The notes under the pieces are model-generated. The model did no database searches, was not told the DNA's origin, and saw only the letters and a list, made by a program, of their open reading frames with translations. Of a DNA stretch of 64,000 bases, positions 27,201-39,200 are shown in pieces. This DNA is from Ovis canadensis (Eukaryota > Chordata > Mammalia > Artiodactyla > Bovidae). The stretch covers positions 47,842,501-47,906,500 of the forward strand of contig NC_091255.1 in the NCBI RefSeq assembly GCF_042477335.2, in the 5' to 3' direction. The first letter of the stretch is position 1. Every line of letters starts with the position of its first letter. Made by a program: the position numbers and the translations under genes.

Positions 27201-30200
27201 GTACCCTCCCCTCTTCCCCTCACCCCCCAGGTGGCAGCAAGGTAGAAGGAAACGGGACCCAGAAGAGGGGAAAAGGCCTGTAGCCTTGGTGACTCGTTTC
27301 CTAGCTAAGAGCACCCTACAGTCATCCCATGACCGTCCCTGCATAGACTCCTTGGAATGTGCCAGGCTGAGTCTTTCCAGGAGCCTCACAGAGCAGATGC
27401 GACGGCTCCTGTAAATTATGACCCCCGTAGGCAGAGGCCCAGACAGGTCATGCGGTTCACTCCCCACAGCCTGAGCTGGAATTCAGCTCTAAAGTTCTTG
27501 GTGCTCAGCTCTTCTGCCTGTTATGTTTGCAAAAAAGTACTTTAATTTACACTATCTCCCTAATGTGTTTAGTGGGCCCTCCTCTTCCTGACCCTGGCCT
27601 GTGGAATGCCCAAGGCCTGAGCTCTTGAACCAGGAATAATACTCCCTGGGAATCTGGGGAGGTGCAGCCATGGTCTCTGCCTTTAAGCCAGCCTCCCAGG
27701 TGGCCAGCTGAGCTAGGCTGGTGACCGGGCCTGGGTAGGCCAGGGTGGGGCTACCGTTGCCCTTGGAGGAGTGAGAAACTGTAACCCTGGGTGACAGGAA
27801 GGGAGGGAGAGGTCTCATTCTCTAGCCCTGAGTCATAGGGCGCCTGGGTGGAGAGGGTGGAGTGGGCAAGATCCCAGGCCGCAGGCACAGCGACCTGGAG
27901 TTCACCACATCCCCCACCCCCAGAGCTGTGAGCAGCTTCTCCCCCAGCCTCTACGGTGACTCTGGAGAGAAAAGGCTGACCCCCAACCTCACCCGAGTGC
28001 AGGGCATCTTGCTTCTGCCCCCAGCAGCCTCAGTTTGCCTTTCTGTGGAGTGGGTTGCAGCTTTGGAGCTCCAGGCCAGGGAGAGTGGAGGCTGATGCTG
28101 GAGCCTGGGACATGGGCTGAGAGGCTCCTAACGGGCACCAGAGAACTAGGTTTTGGTGAACAGGGAAGTCGTGGACTTCCAGGGCAGTGGGGAGGATTCA
28201 AGTTGCATGTTTAGAAGTAACTGCTCCCTGAGTCCCAGGAATGCTGCTCTGAAACCTTACCTGTGGCCTGTAAGAAAGAGGGGACTCCTGCTCTGCGGCA
28301 CGGCTCCTGGGGCAGGGAGAAGAGGCAGACAGAGGGTCACTGTGGGGTGTTACTGACATGTTTCCCTGACTGTGTCCATTACCAGACCTGACTGAGACAG
28401 GGATGGGTGTCTTTTCATTTGGGGTTTCCTTGGGTCTGCCTGGCCCACAGGGGCTATTGAATGACTTGCCATTTTCTGCCCCTCATTCCCCTCACTCTCC
28501 TGTCTCCAAAAGGACACAGTGGTGGAAGCTGCTGATTTTCTTGAACCTTTCTTGGTGCCCTCCTCCAGAGAGGGGCGGGAAGTGAGGCTGTGTCACCTCC
28601 TCCCAGCATGGAACCCCCTCCACGGACCGGGGTTTTAGTTCCACTCTTTACAGATGCATAGACAGAGTTCTGTAGTTACCCTGAAGGCATTCAGTCCCCT
28701 CCTTTTCATTATTCTGTTCCTGGACCCCCTGTAAGAGAACAGATGACCACTCCCTAGCCTCTAACGTGTCTAGCTGAGAGCAGGGGGTGTCTGGAGGTGA
28801 GGTGGGGAAGAGCTAGAGATAGAAATGGGCACTGTTCCCTTGTATGGGGCTCCCCTTCCTTCCAGTGGTAGCTGGCTGCAGGGGGTATTTTGTAGAACCC
28901 CTAAATTGGCTGCTGGCCTTGTACCCTAGCCTGGTCAGTATACTCAGCCGCAAGGGGGTTGGCTCCAGGGTGGGTACCTGGCTGTGAGCTAGGGTGGACG
29001 TGTCTGTGTCTCTCCCTTGGTCTCCCCCAGGTCAATCAGGGGGCACCTCTGGAGGTTCCCAGGCCCAGGACAGTGCGGATTCCTGCCTATGTGTGTGTGA
29101 AAGTGGGTCATGGTCTGGATTCCAGAGAATGTTTTTCCTGGCAGGCCCCTGCGGGGGTGGGGGGAGGCGGGGGCCCAGGCAGGGGCATGTGCGGCTAAGC
29201 AGGCAGAGGCCAGCAGACTCGGTGGTGGCAGGGCTGGGGCGTTCTGCCAGCGCCTCCCAGGCATTGCGGGAGGGAGAGGGGCTTTCACTTTGGGGCTGGT
29301 GGGGGGCAGGGACCACTCTGTTCTAGGTTTCCAGTGGGCTGTCTGCACTGGGGTTTCGCACTGAGAGGCATCAGGCAGGGCTGTGGGATTGGCCCAGGTT
29401 GGCTTGGAAGCCCAGCTTCACTGGCCTCCTCTTTGCTTCCAGACTTCCTCTGGCCTTCTTCCCAAAGAGGGGTTCTCCTGTTCCTTTGGTCATTATTCCA
29501 CTCCTAAAGAGGCCTTTGGGTCTCCTTGATAGGAAAAGTACCCTATTAGAAGGTGATTACTCCTCCCCCCGCCACCCCCACACACAATTACCCTGTGGGC
29601 TCTGGTCAACACGGCCAGGGTGAGGGAGGTGGTATCCCAACCTCTTAACCTTTTTTTCGATCTCTTTCTCCCAAGTGGCCCAGAAGCACCTCTTGGCTGG
29701 GAAATACGTCTGAAAAGCACTGCCTCAGGGGAATTTCTTGATAGGTGGCCAAAAACCAGGCATTTGCTGGGTACCTCGAAAGCCTTCCTGTGCCCTTCCC
29801 TGGCTTCTGCCTCTTTCTCTGAGGAATCAGGAGGATGTCCTTTGGCTTGCTGGGAAAGAGGGCAGGGAAAGGCCAGCTGGGTCGCCCCGACAGCCCGGAT
29901 TCTGGGGCCCTGGAAGCTGGGCTGCTGGTAGGTGCTAACCCCGGGGCCTTGTCCCGGGCTGCCAGGTGCCAGGGGCGAGTCTCTCCTCTGCCTGGGTTTT
30001 CTCAAGCTTGAGCGTTTCTCGGGATAGGGTCACCTCTGTTGCATCAGTTCCCCTGCCCTTGTGGTCTTTGACCCTGTCCCCCTCCCTTGGAGGCCCTGGA
30101 CTGATCCTCGCTCTGTTCTGGGCCCCTGGCCTCTGCTGGGGGGTTCCTGATCACTCAGTCTCACTCACAGGTCTTCTAGCTGTGCTTGGACCCCATAGAG

Positions 30201-33200
30201 CCCCACCTGCACCCCAGCACTCACACACCTCCTGCCCAGCCGCCTCAGCTGAGGGTCACCCCTGCTGCACCCAGCACCTGATATTTGAGTACTTAGAGGT
30301 GCCAGGTGCTGTGCTGAGGGTTTTATAGGTGATTTTTCATTTAAACCTCAACAGTCCCAAGAGAGATGGGTATTAAGGTTTCCATTCTGCAGACACAGAA
30401 GTGGCTCAGAGGCGTGGGTCCTTACCGAGGTCACCCAGCTAGCCAGGGTGGGGCTGTGATGCCCACTGTGCAGGAGAGGAGCTGGGGTGTGGGAGACAGT
30501 TGAGGGGAGGGAGGGAAGTGGTGTGGGGGTGCTAGCTAGAGCCTGGGGCACTCACCCACACTCTGGGCAGGGGTCCCTCAGGAAGAGGAGACATTGGGGT
30601 TGGGCCTTGCCCAGGCCCAAGTGTGTCTGCTGTGGTGTGGGAAGGCCTGGGTACGTGGGGGCTGGGCTCTCCTGTCCCCCTAGGCCTTGTCTAGGCTGAG
30701 GCGCTGCCCCTCAGTGTTCAGCAGCAGCGGCTTCTTAGCAACGCCTGGTGCAGCTTTGCATAAGCAATGAGGCTTCTCCTGCTCAGGCAGGCAGGCTGCG
30801 GGAGTGATCTGGGGGAGGTGGAGCCAACTTCGGGGCTGCACGGGGGCGGGGGGGGGTTTCCCCACTCACTCTGGGGTCTGCACTTCTCCTGCTGACAGCA
30901 CCAGTGGGACAGGGGAAGGTGTCATCAGCTGTTGGAACCCGTGACCTGAGATGTCCTTGGCTCACTTCTGCTGGGGGGGTGTCTGTTCTAGTCCCAGGGA
31001 TGGAGCGCTCTTTCCTGGGGCCTGAGCCCCCCTCCTAAGTCCTGCTTATCTGACAGTGTCCTCCGTCTGCTTCTGGTCCCAGGGATGGAGCGCTCCTTCC
31101 TGGGGCCTGAGCCCCCTTCCTAAGTCCTGCTTATCTGACAGTGTCCTCCCTCTGCCTCTACCCCCAGTACTGGCATAAAGCATGCTTCCACTGCGAGACC
31201 TGCAAGATGACCCTCAACATGAAGAACTACAAGGGCTACGAGAAGAAGCCCTACTGCAACGCGTGAGTCTGCCCCGGGCAGGGGCTGTTGGGCGGGCACT
31301 GAGGGCTTCCCTGGTGGCTCAGATGGTAAAGCGCCTGTCTGCAATGCAGGAGACCTGGGTTCCATCCCTGGGTCGGGAAGATCCCCTGGAGAAGGAAATG
31401 GCAGCTCACTCCAGTAGACTTGCCTGGAAAATCCCATGGACAGAGGAGCCTGGTGGGCTGCAGTCCGTGGAGTCGCAGAGAGTCGGACACGACTGAGTGA
31501 CTCCACTTTCACTTTCAGAGCTTCCTTCTGTTCTAATACCCACAAGGTGGCAGGGCCCAGCACTTCCACACTCTGCTCCGTACGTGTTAGCCGTGTTGAG
31601 TCCTCCTCACCACGGGGGGATGATAGTCAGGACTGTTAGTGCGCCCAGTTTACAGAGCAGGAAACTGAGGTTTGAGGAAGGGAAGGGGCTTTCCCAAGAT
31701 GAATGACTAGCGAGAGGCTGGTTCAGTCCCCATATAGCAAGCTTATTCTCTCCACCACACCCTGCTGCAAGAGAGGGATCCACGTGGTCTTTTGAGAAAA
31801 AGTCCTGTTTCTGGCGGTCGTGTTCTCCATGTCGCCTTCCACATTTCTCTCCATGGCGGCAGCTAACTTGTCACCTCTCCCCTGCCCTGTCCCTACCAGA
31901 CAATCTGGGCCCTGGGCTCTGGGGGGGCCCCCCTGTCATTTTTTGAGACTGGGGAGCAGCATGAAGGGCGTAGCCTGACCCTAGGCAGACCTCTTCCCTG
32001 CCTGCTGAGGGAGGCAGAGAACTTCATGTCTTTTCCAGTGGAGTTTGCTCTGGCCTGCTGTGGGGCAGTGGATTGAGGTGGGGTCTCCCATCCCAGGGAG
32101 ACACCCTGTTCCATCCCATGCAGTTTCAGAGAATGCCTTTGGGTTGATCACGTGCAGGTCTGGGCTCCTGTAGGACTTCACAACCTCACTGCTCTGTGGG
32201 GGGGCTTTGGAAGGTCAAGTCACTTAAGTAGGCAGCAAGGTCAGCATTCAAAAAAATTTAGGCTCCGACTTGAGTCCCTTTATAAAGGAACTACTTCTAT
32301 GTTTATGTATTTGGCTATGCTGGGTCTTAGTTGTGGCATGCAGAATCTTTAGCTGTGGCACGTGATCTTTGGTTGCAGCATGTGGGATCTAGTCCCCTGA
32401 CCAAGGGATTGAACCCCAAGACCCCTGCATTGGGAGCACAGAGTCTTAGCCACTGGACCACCAGGGAAGTCCGAGTCCTTTTTTTGTTTTTTACCTTTTA
32501 AAAATCTCAGCCTGGAATTAAATTCTTCAGCCTTTCCACAGGTGAAGTTCACATAGGAGGGTAACTTTGGGATTTGTCTAAAAGGAGTTGGGATCTTAAA
32601 GCCCTTTGAATTGCTGTCTCCCCATTCCGGGAGTTAGTGAAGGACAAGGAAGCGGACATGACTTAGCAACTGAACAACAACTCCCCTTTCCTGTCTTCCC
32701 CTCCCTGCTCACACTACAGCCTCATCTCCTTGGCTGGAGCCTGCATCAGGCACTTACTGCCTGCCGGCTGCTAGATGCCAACCTGTGCCAGGTGCTGGGA
32801 AAACCGATAAAATCTCAAGCCCAAGAAGCACCATGAACCTCCTCCCTTCTGGGAGGGACTGGGATGCTGGGGAGACTGCCTGGGCTAGAGAGAAGGTCAC
32901 AGCTAGGTCCTGGCTCCTCCTTCAGCTGCCCCTTCTCTATTAGCTCTACTGGTCCTCTTTCCCCTGCCGACCCCTCCCATCCTCCCCCCAAGGGAAATGG
33001 GACATTCTTCAAATTCTTAAAGGCTCTCACAAACCCTGATTCTCTGCCACTTCCTCCCTCTGTTGGGGAGTGGGGTGGGCTGCAGCAAAGCCAGAGGCTG
33101 GGGCAGTTAACCCCTTGATTGCTGGCCCACTTCAGGCTAGTTTCTGGGCACGAGACTCCTTTGGGGGCAGCTTCTGAGCCTCTGCCCCTCAAGACAGGAG

Positions 33201-36200
33201 TCTGGCGGAGCCCAAAACTGAGTGGGCAGCAGGGACTGAGGCATCTTCCTGTCTCTTCCTAAGACTCTGGTAGCCTTGAATTCAGCGAGCTCTGGGAGTT
33301 GGAGAAAGAAATCAGAGGCTTGTCCTTGTTTTCTCTGTGTGTTCTCAGCCTAGTGCCAAAAAGTCCCAGCTTACTTTTTTTACCCTCTTCTAAGAGGCTA
33401 CAGCCAGTAGGGGTGGGGAGCTCCTGTAGGGCTTGGGGGTGGCTCCAGGAAAGGTGGAAGATGACACACCCCTCCCAGATGCTGCTTCCCACCTGCCGGA
33501 GGTGAGAGTCCCCTGCCTCTCCTGGCCTCCAGCCAGAGCAGCAGGTTGACCCCTCTCTGTTCCCCCAGCCTTTACAGCTCTTATTCTTCCCTGACCTTTG
33601 ACTCAGCTGGGATGTTACCTAGGAAGGGGTAACCCAACATCCTGGGAAGGATGTTACCTGTGAAATGGATGAGGGGCCAGAGACTTGGGGAATTTGTGAC
33701 CCAGCTGTGTTTCATGTGAGCTGTGGCAGCACCTTGCCCGAGGCAGCCACATTCCCTAAGCCAGAGTCTGCTGAGTGGCTGGTCTGTATCAGTGAGCCAG
33801 ACGTGGGATTCTGGGATATCTCAGGTGTAGGCCCAGCTTGTTTGGGGCGCACTCTGGACTTGTCTGGGCCTTGGTTATCCCGTGGTTCAAAATTCCTGCC
33901 CAAGGATGCTGGACCCTAGACCAGTTTTATTGAACAACTGTGCTGTGCCAGGCAGTGTGCTGAGTGTTCACTCTCATCCCTTCCTGTTTCCTTCCTGCCT
34001 CTGACCCCATCCACCAGTGACATTCAGGTTCCCCAGTCTCGGGGTTTCTAGGCTATAGCTGTGCCCCAATTCCCAGCCTGGCCTTGCTGTGTGACGCTCA
34101 GGCCTGGCTTTTCAGCCCTTCCTGCTCAAGACCCAGAGGGGCAAGTGATCATCCCTCCTGGCCCAGGCCCTTTGCCAGGGAGTTGAGCCCACCCAGGGAG
34201 GGTATATGTGAGTTGGTGTGCAAGGGGGCCTCTGCGTTCTCTGGTTAGTCCCTGAGCCAGGATCTTGCAGGAGGGTGGGCAAGAGAAAGAACGCTGTCTG
34301 TTTCTCCCTGGTGAGTTCTGAAGACTGAGATTTAAGCTCTGGAAAGTGACTGAAAGCAGCAGAAAGGCCTCTTGTATTTTCTGTTTGCACCAGACTTGTC
34401 TGGGGTGAGGCTGGGGAGAGAACACAGGCCAGAGCCCACAGCCGGCCTCCTGGGTGGTAGTGGACCCCCAAGGCTGTGCATTCACACACGTGCCTCTGGA
34501 TATCCAGACACACGCCGCAGGCTATGGGGCCAGGGGTAAGCGCCAGGGAATTGGACTGAATAGGCCGCGTTTGTGTTCACACTTCCCAGGCCATTGGCAA
34601 CCAGCACTGCTGTGGCAAGGTAGAGGAAGCATGTCTGCATTTGTATAATTCTTTCTTGAAGCATCTAGGTAGGTGGGGTGAGCCTGTTCCATTGGTTCGA
34701 GGAATATATATGCCCTCAATTTATGCCCTGGATGATTTGTTTTGTAAACTACTTTTTCTGAAAGTGGGGCAGATCTGGTCACAATTACAAACCTGGTCCT
34801 TTGTCTTGTCTCCAGGCAAATAATTGAGGAGCCTGGAGGTCGGGGTGGGGCTGGGTGGGGTGGGGCTGGGCAGGGGTGGGGAGGAATGTTCCTGTTTTTC
34901 CTCCTTGGAGCCCTTGAATCAATGGAGGCTGCCAGCCTGAGGCAGTTGCAGGCCTGGGGGACCAGCTTCTGGGGTGTTAAGTGGGGGGGTGGACAGGGGC
35001 TGGGGAAGAATGGGGGAATGCTCCCTTGTATCTTTCTGGGACTGTCCTTCAGTTGCCTTGAGCTGTGGGCTGAGGGGCTAAGGAGGGTGGAGGTGTCCCT
35101 GGTTCTAGGGAACAAGAGACTGCGGTCCTGCTCCTTTCCCCAGGCCTCGGAGCATGAAGTGGGACCTGTGCTGGTGGGGTTTGAAGTCATCTCTGGGGTC
35201 TAGTTAGCTGGGGATGGGGCAGTGGCAGGCACATCCAGGACTGAGTCCTGGGGCTTTCCCGCCTCCCCAGAGTTCTCTGCCTCTAACTGGGAAAAATGAG
35301 ATCAGGAGAAGGGAGTAGGAAGGGGTGTGTGTGCTATGTTTGTGGGGTGGGGGGGGTAGTTCAAAGGGGCACACGTAGTAACCTCTAGGCAGCCCCCGCC
35401 TCATTCTCACCTTCCAGCTCCTTACACTCAGATGTCAGGGCCTCAGGAAACCTCAGAGATCTTTGCTTCCTAACAGCCCATTTTATAGATGAGGAAGCTG
35501 AAACCCAGTGTTTCCATGCCTTTCTTGACTTGACACAATCTTTTCTGTTTGTGAGTCATCATCGATTTTGATTTCTCGTTTTATCTGCGACCCTGAGGGC
35601 TGGTCAGTTCTTCTTCTTGTCTAGCCTTGATCTTTTTGGCTGCTCATTTTTTTCCTCTGGTTGGATACATGCCTTCTTGTTACTTCCTATCCCCACCATT
35701 TTGGCCCCTTAGCCCTGGGGGACTGGTGAAAAACAGTGTTAGAGGGGAGTCCTCCCTGACCGCCCATGGGCAGTGTTCCCAGCAGGGGGATCAGTAGCTC
35801 CTTCCAGAGGCAGGATGTCAGGGCTGTGGGTTGTTTTTTTTTCCCCTTTTGGTGAAACCAAAGGCTCCTTGTTGCTTTTGTTGCTGTATTTTTGTTCCTC
35901 CTTGAACAAAAAGCTGTGGTTTTTGAAGGGATCCAAGGCTGAAAGGGGGCAAGGCTGCCTGTCAAAAGCCGGTACTGGGCTTCCAGGATACTGGTCTATT
36001 CTTGTTCTGTATCTGGAACACAGCTGATAGTGGGACTAGGGACAGGGCTTTGCCCTCCAAGTGATCCCTGTCACCAGTAAGCCCATTGCAGGAGCTCTGC
36101 AGTCCCTTCAAGAAGGAAGGTGACTCAGAGGTCCTCTGGGAGGAGCCCCCACTTCTCCTGCGCCCCGTACTGTCTGGATCCGCTTTAGAAATATCAGAAG

Positions 36201-39200
36201 GAATAGGTCACTGGATGTCATCAACCCTGCAGCGGGTCACTGTCTGGACCCGCTTTAGAAATGTCAGAAGGAGTAGGTGGCTTCAGGCTGAGGGTGGCTG
36301 AGAGACCCCAGACGGTTCTCTTAGAATAGCCACGCTTGGAAACTGGTTGGCTTTAAAAGAGGAAGTTCTCCACCCACCCAACCAAGCATTTCTTTCCCCA
36401 GAACTAGGAGTAGGCTGGTGTTCACCTGGGGGAGGGAAGTCAGTCTGCCCTTAGCTGCCCGGACCTGTGTGGAATGGGGGAGAGTGCACTGGGCCAGATC
36501 TCTGTCCTTGACACTGAGCCTCAGTTTCTTTATCTGTCAAATGGGCACAGTGCTAATGCCTGCCTTTTCTAGCGCAGAGCCTTGTGGCCAGCTTCAGGAG
36601 AGAATGTGCACAGGATACAATGTATCCTGAAGTAACTTTCAGTTCAGTTCAGTTGCTCAGTTGTGTCCAATTCTCTGGGACCCCATGAATTGAAACACAC
36701 CAGGCCTCCCTGCCCATCACCAATTCCCGGAGTTCACTCAAACTCATGTCCATCAAGTTGGTGATGCCATCCAGCCATCTCATCCTCTGTTGCCCCCTTC
36801 TCCTCCTGCCCCCAATTATGTGGCTCTAACTTCTCCCAGAGGCCGGGGCTGCTGCCAGGCGCCTGGTTATCTTGCTCAACTCTGTTCTTGCCTTCGTGAA
36901 TGCTAGACCCCTTTCCCTGCACCCTCCACCCCCAGGCTTCCTGTCCTAGTGGGCTCCCTCCATGCCTCTCTTTCCCAGAGCAGCTGATACTGCCAGTGAG
37001 GGTGGGGAGGGGCATCAGGAGAGGGCCTGCCACTGGGAATGATTAACAAGGGGCCGGGTGCAGGCTGGCCCACAGAAGGGACAAAGAACAGCTGTGCTCT
37101 GGACTCAACTCCAGGCCAGGGTTGGGAGGCCCAGTTCTCCCCACCCTGGCCCCTTGTTCCCTCACTGTGGGCCCAGTCTGTTGTTGGGGCTGCGGTGCCA
37201 GTGGGGTCATTAGCTGGGGTGGGGGACCTCTTGTCTGCCCTAGCGTCTACACTGGGATACACATATATCCATTCATCTTGACTGGGATCTGAGAATAAAT
37301 GAGGGAGGGTGGGAGAGCTTCAATCTGAAGATGGAGAGGGAAGGAAAAGGTAGAATCCCCAGCAATTAATTGTTTCTGGGAGGAGGTCACATCGGTTGTA
37401 GCCCTCTTGGAAGATGGTCGTGCTGGTGGGGGAGGGGCACAGCCCTGGCCTTCTTGTGTCCTGCCCTGAAAACAAACCGAGGCTCACATCTTCCTCATCT
37501 GAACTGTCTACAAGTATCCTGCAGACACAGCCTCCTGGTTTTGCCCTCACGGGTTCCTCTGCAGTTGAGGATACCCTGGCTGTCTGTGTCTCTTCCCCCA
37601 CCCCCACAGACTCGCTCTGTCTGCCTGCTCTCAACCGCTCTGCTGCCTAGAGCTGAGGATGAGGTTGCCATGGGAACCTGAAGCGCAGTGAGCAGGGGAT
37701 GGGAAAGGCAGAGTTGTCTCGCCAGGGTTGGGGGCTGTGGGGAGGGGACAGGGTTGACAGCAAGAGGAATATAGCCCATGCTTATGTCTGCCTGCCTTTT
37801 TCTGACCTGGGGTTGGGGTTTAGGAGGCAAGGGTAAGAGATCGGTGGCTCCAGAGCCCCCTTTAATCTATCTTAATCTGATGTTTAAAATCCCCCTCCTC
37901 CTTCCAGACTGAGCTGAGTTGACAACATCCGGGCTGGTCCCCCCTTCCCTTCTGATGGGATTAGTGTTCTGGCCCCGGGCGGGGGCACTGAGATCTTGGT
38001 GTCATTATGGCTCCCAAGAGAGAATGAAATATCTGCCAACCCCATCCATGCAGGCACCCGCTACCTGGTGGGGGGTCTCCTGAGACCCTTCTGGGGGTTG
38101 TAGATGTGTGAACGTGGACCTGCTGGCCTTGGTGTCTAGGAGATGAGCATTGCAGAGGCCTGTCTATATATTCACCGTGTGTGAGGCATAACAGAGCGTT
38201 CAGGAGCCACAGAATTGCAGAGTGGGGGCGCGTCAGGTGTATGTGTCTGGCTGACCTTGGACCACTGGACCCGGCACTCCCATTTTAACCCTGTACCTTC
38301 AGGCAAATGGCAAACTGCAGGTTGGCGGATTGGCTCCTGGGCATATGTGTTTTCTGAGCCTGCCACACATGCTTTCCCATCAAATGCTAATTACACCGTC
38401 TTCTCTGAACTGACCCTTCAAGTTCCGGGCCAGAGCCACCCCGAAGGTCTTCTCCAGCCCCCTGCTTCTGGACCTGACCTCCCTCCTATGCTCGTGAGCC
38501 TCCACTTATAGACACTCACCTCACGACACCACCAGCCCTTGATGCTATCATAATGGCTCTGATTTGGTGGGAGGGTCCTCTCCAAGGCCTCCCTCAGGCG
38601 ACCTCAGATCTCTTGCCAGTCCTGCTAGAGATCTAACTTAGATTCCTCCTGCTGGTCTCCTTCTGTGCTCTGGGAACAGATCCTCCTTTCCCCTGGAACT
38701 CGGGAATTTTGCATGGAGCTTCTCCACTGTGGGTGGCCCTGGCTTCATGGAGCTGGGCCAAACCCCGGACTGGGTCTACAGCTTTAGCCCTGCCTTCATC
38801 CATGGAAAACTTCTGCTGCCGGCTGCAGGCACCTGTATTTGTTTTTTTTAGTCTCTTCTCTTGCTCTTCCCTCTGCTCAAGGAGCCACGGGCTGGGCTGA
38901 TCTGGGAGGTGGGATTCAGGTGGGCAGTGGAGGCTAAGAGTTGGGGCATTTTACCTGGATCTGCCTGGTAAAATGGGGCACAGGTGAAATCACCTTGCTG
39001 TGATTCTAGGTCCAAGATGGTGAAACTAGCTCACAGGGAGAAAAGATTTGCCAGAGTCACCCTGCAAGGCAGTGGCAGGACTGGGCTCCTTTTAGCCACT
39101 GCTCCTCTCCCATTTAGTTGAGTTCTCTAGCACCTGAATCCCTGCCCTTGACACAGGGAAGTTGTGTAATTACTGACAGCTTTGGCTCAGGATTGGGGTG

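Larger units (their letters stand above)
24277..31167 (+). other. LASP1: LASP1 intron 1 (6.9 kb)
   Basis: GC-rich first intron; the CpG island runs into its start. No long young transposon is seen, only old MIR pieces (about 26000-26190 plus strand, 30280-30465 minus strand). It ends in an 85-bp tandem duplication at the exon 2 acceptor. Several open frames above 100 codons on both strands here are chance products of GC-rich sequence. Confidence 0.75.

Noticed and set aside
34522-35190. 222-codon open frame on the minus strand in LASP1 intron 2
   Set aside because: No recognisable domain, many low-complexity proline/serine runs, overlapping frames on the other strand, and no splice-site support. 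GC-rich introns produce such frames by chance.
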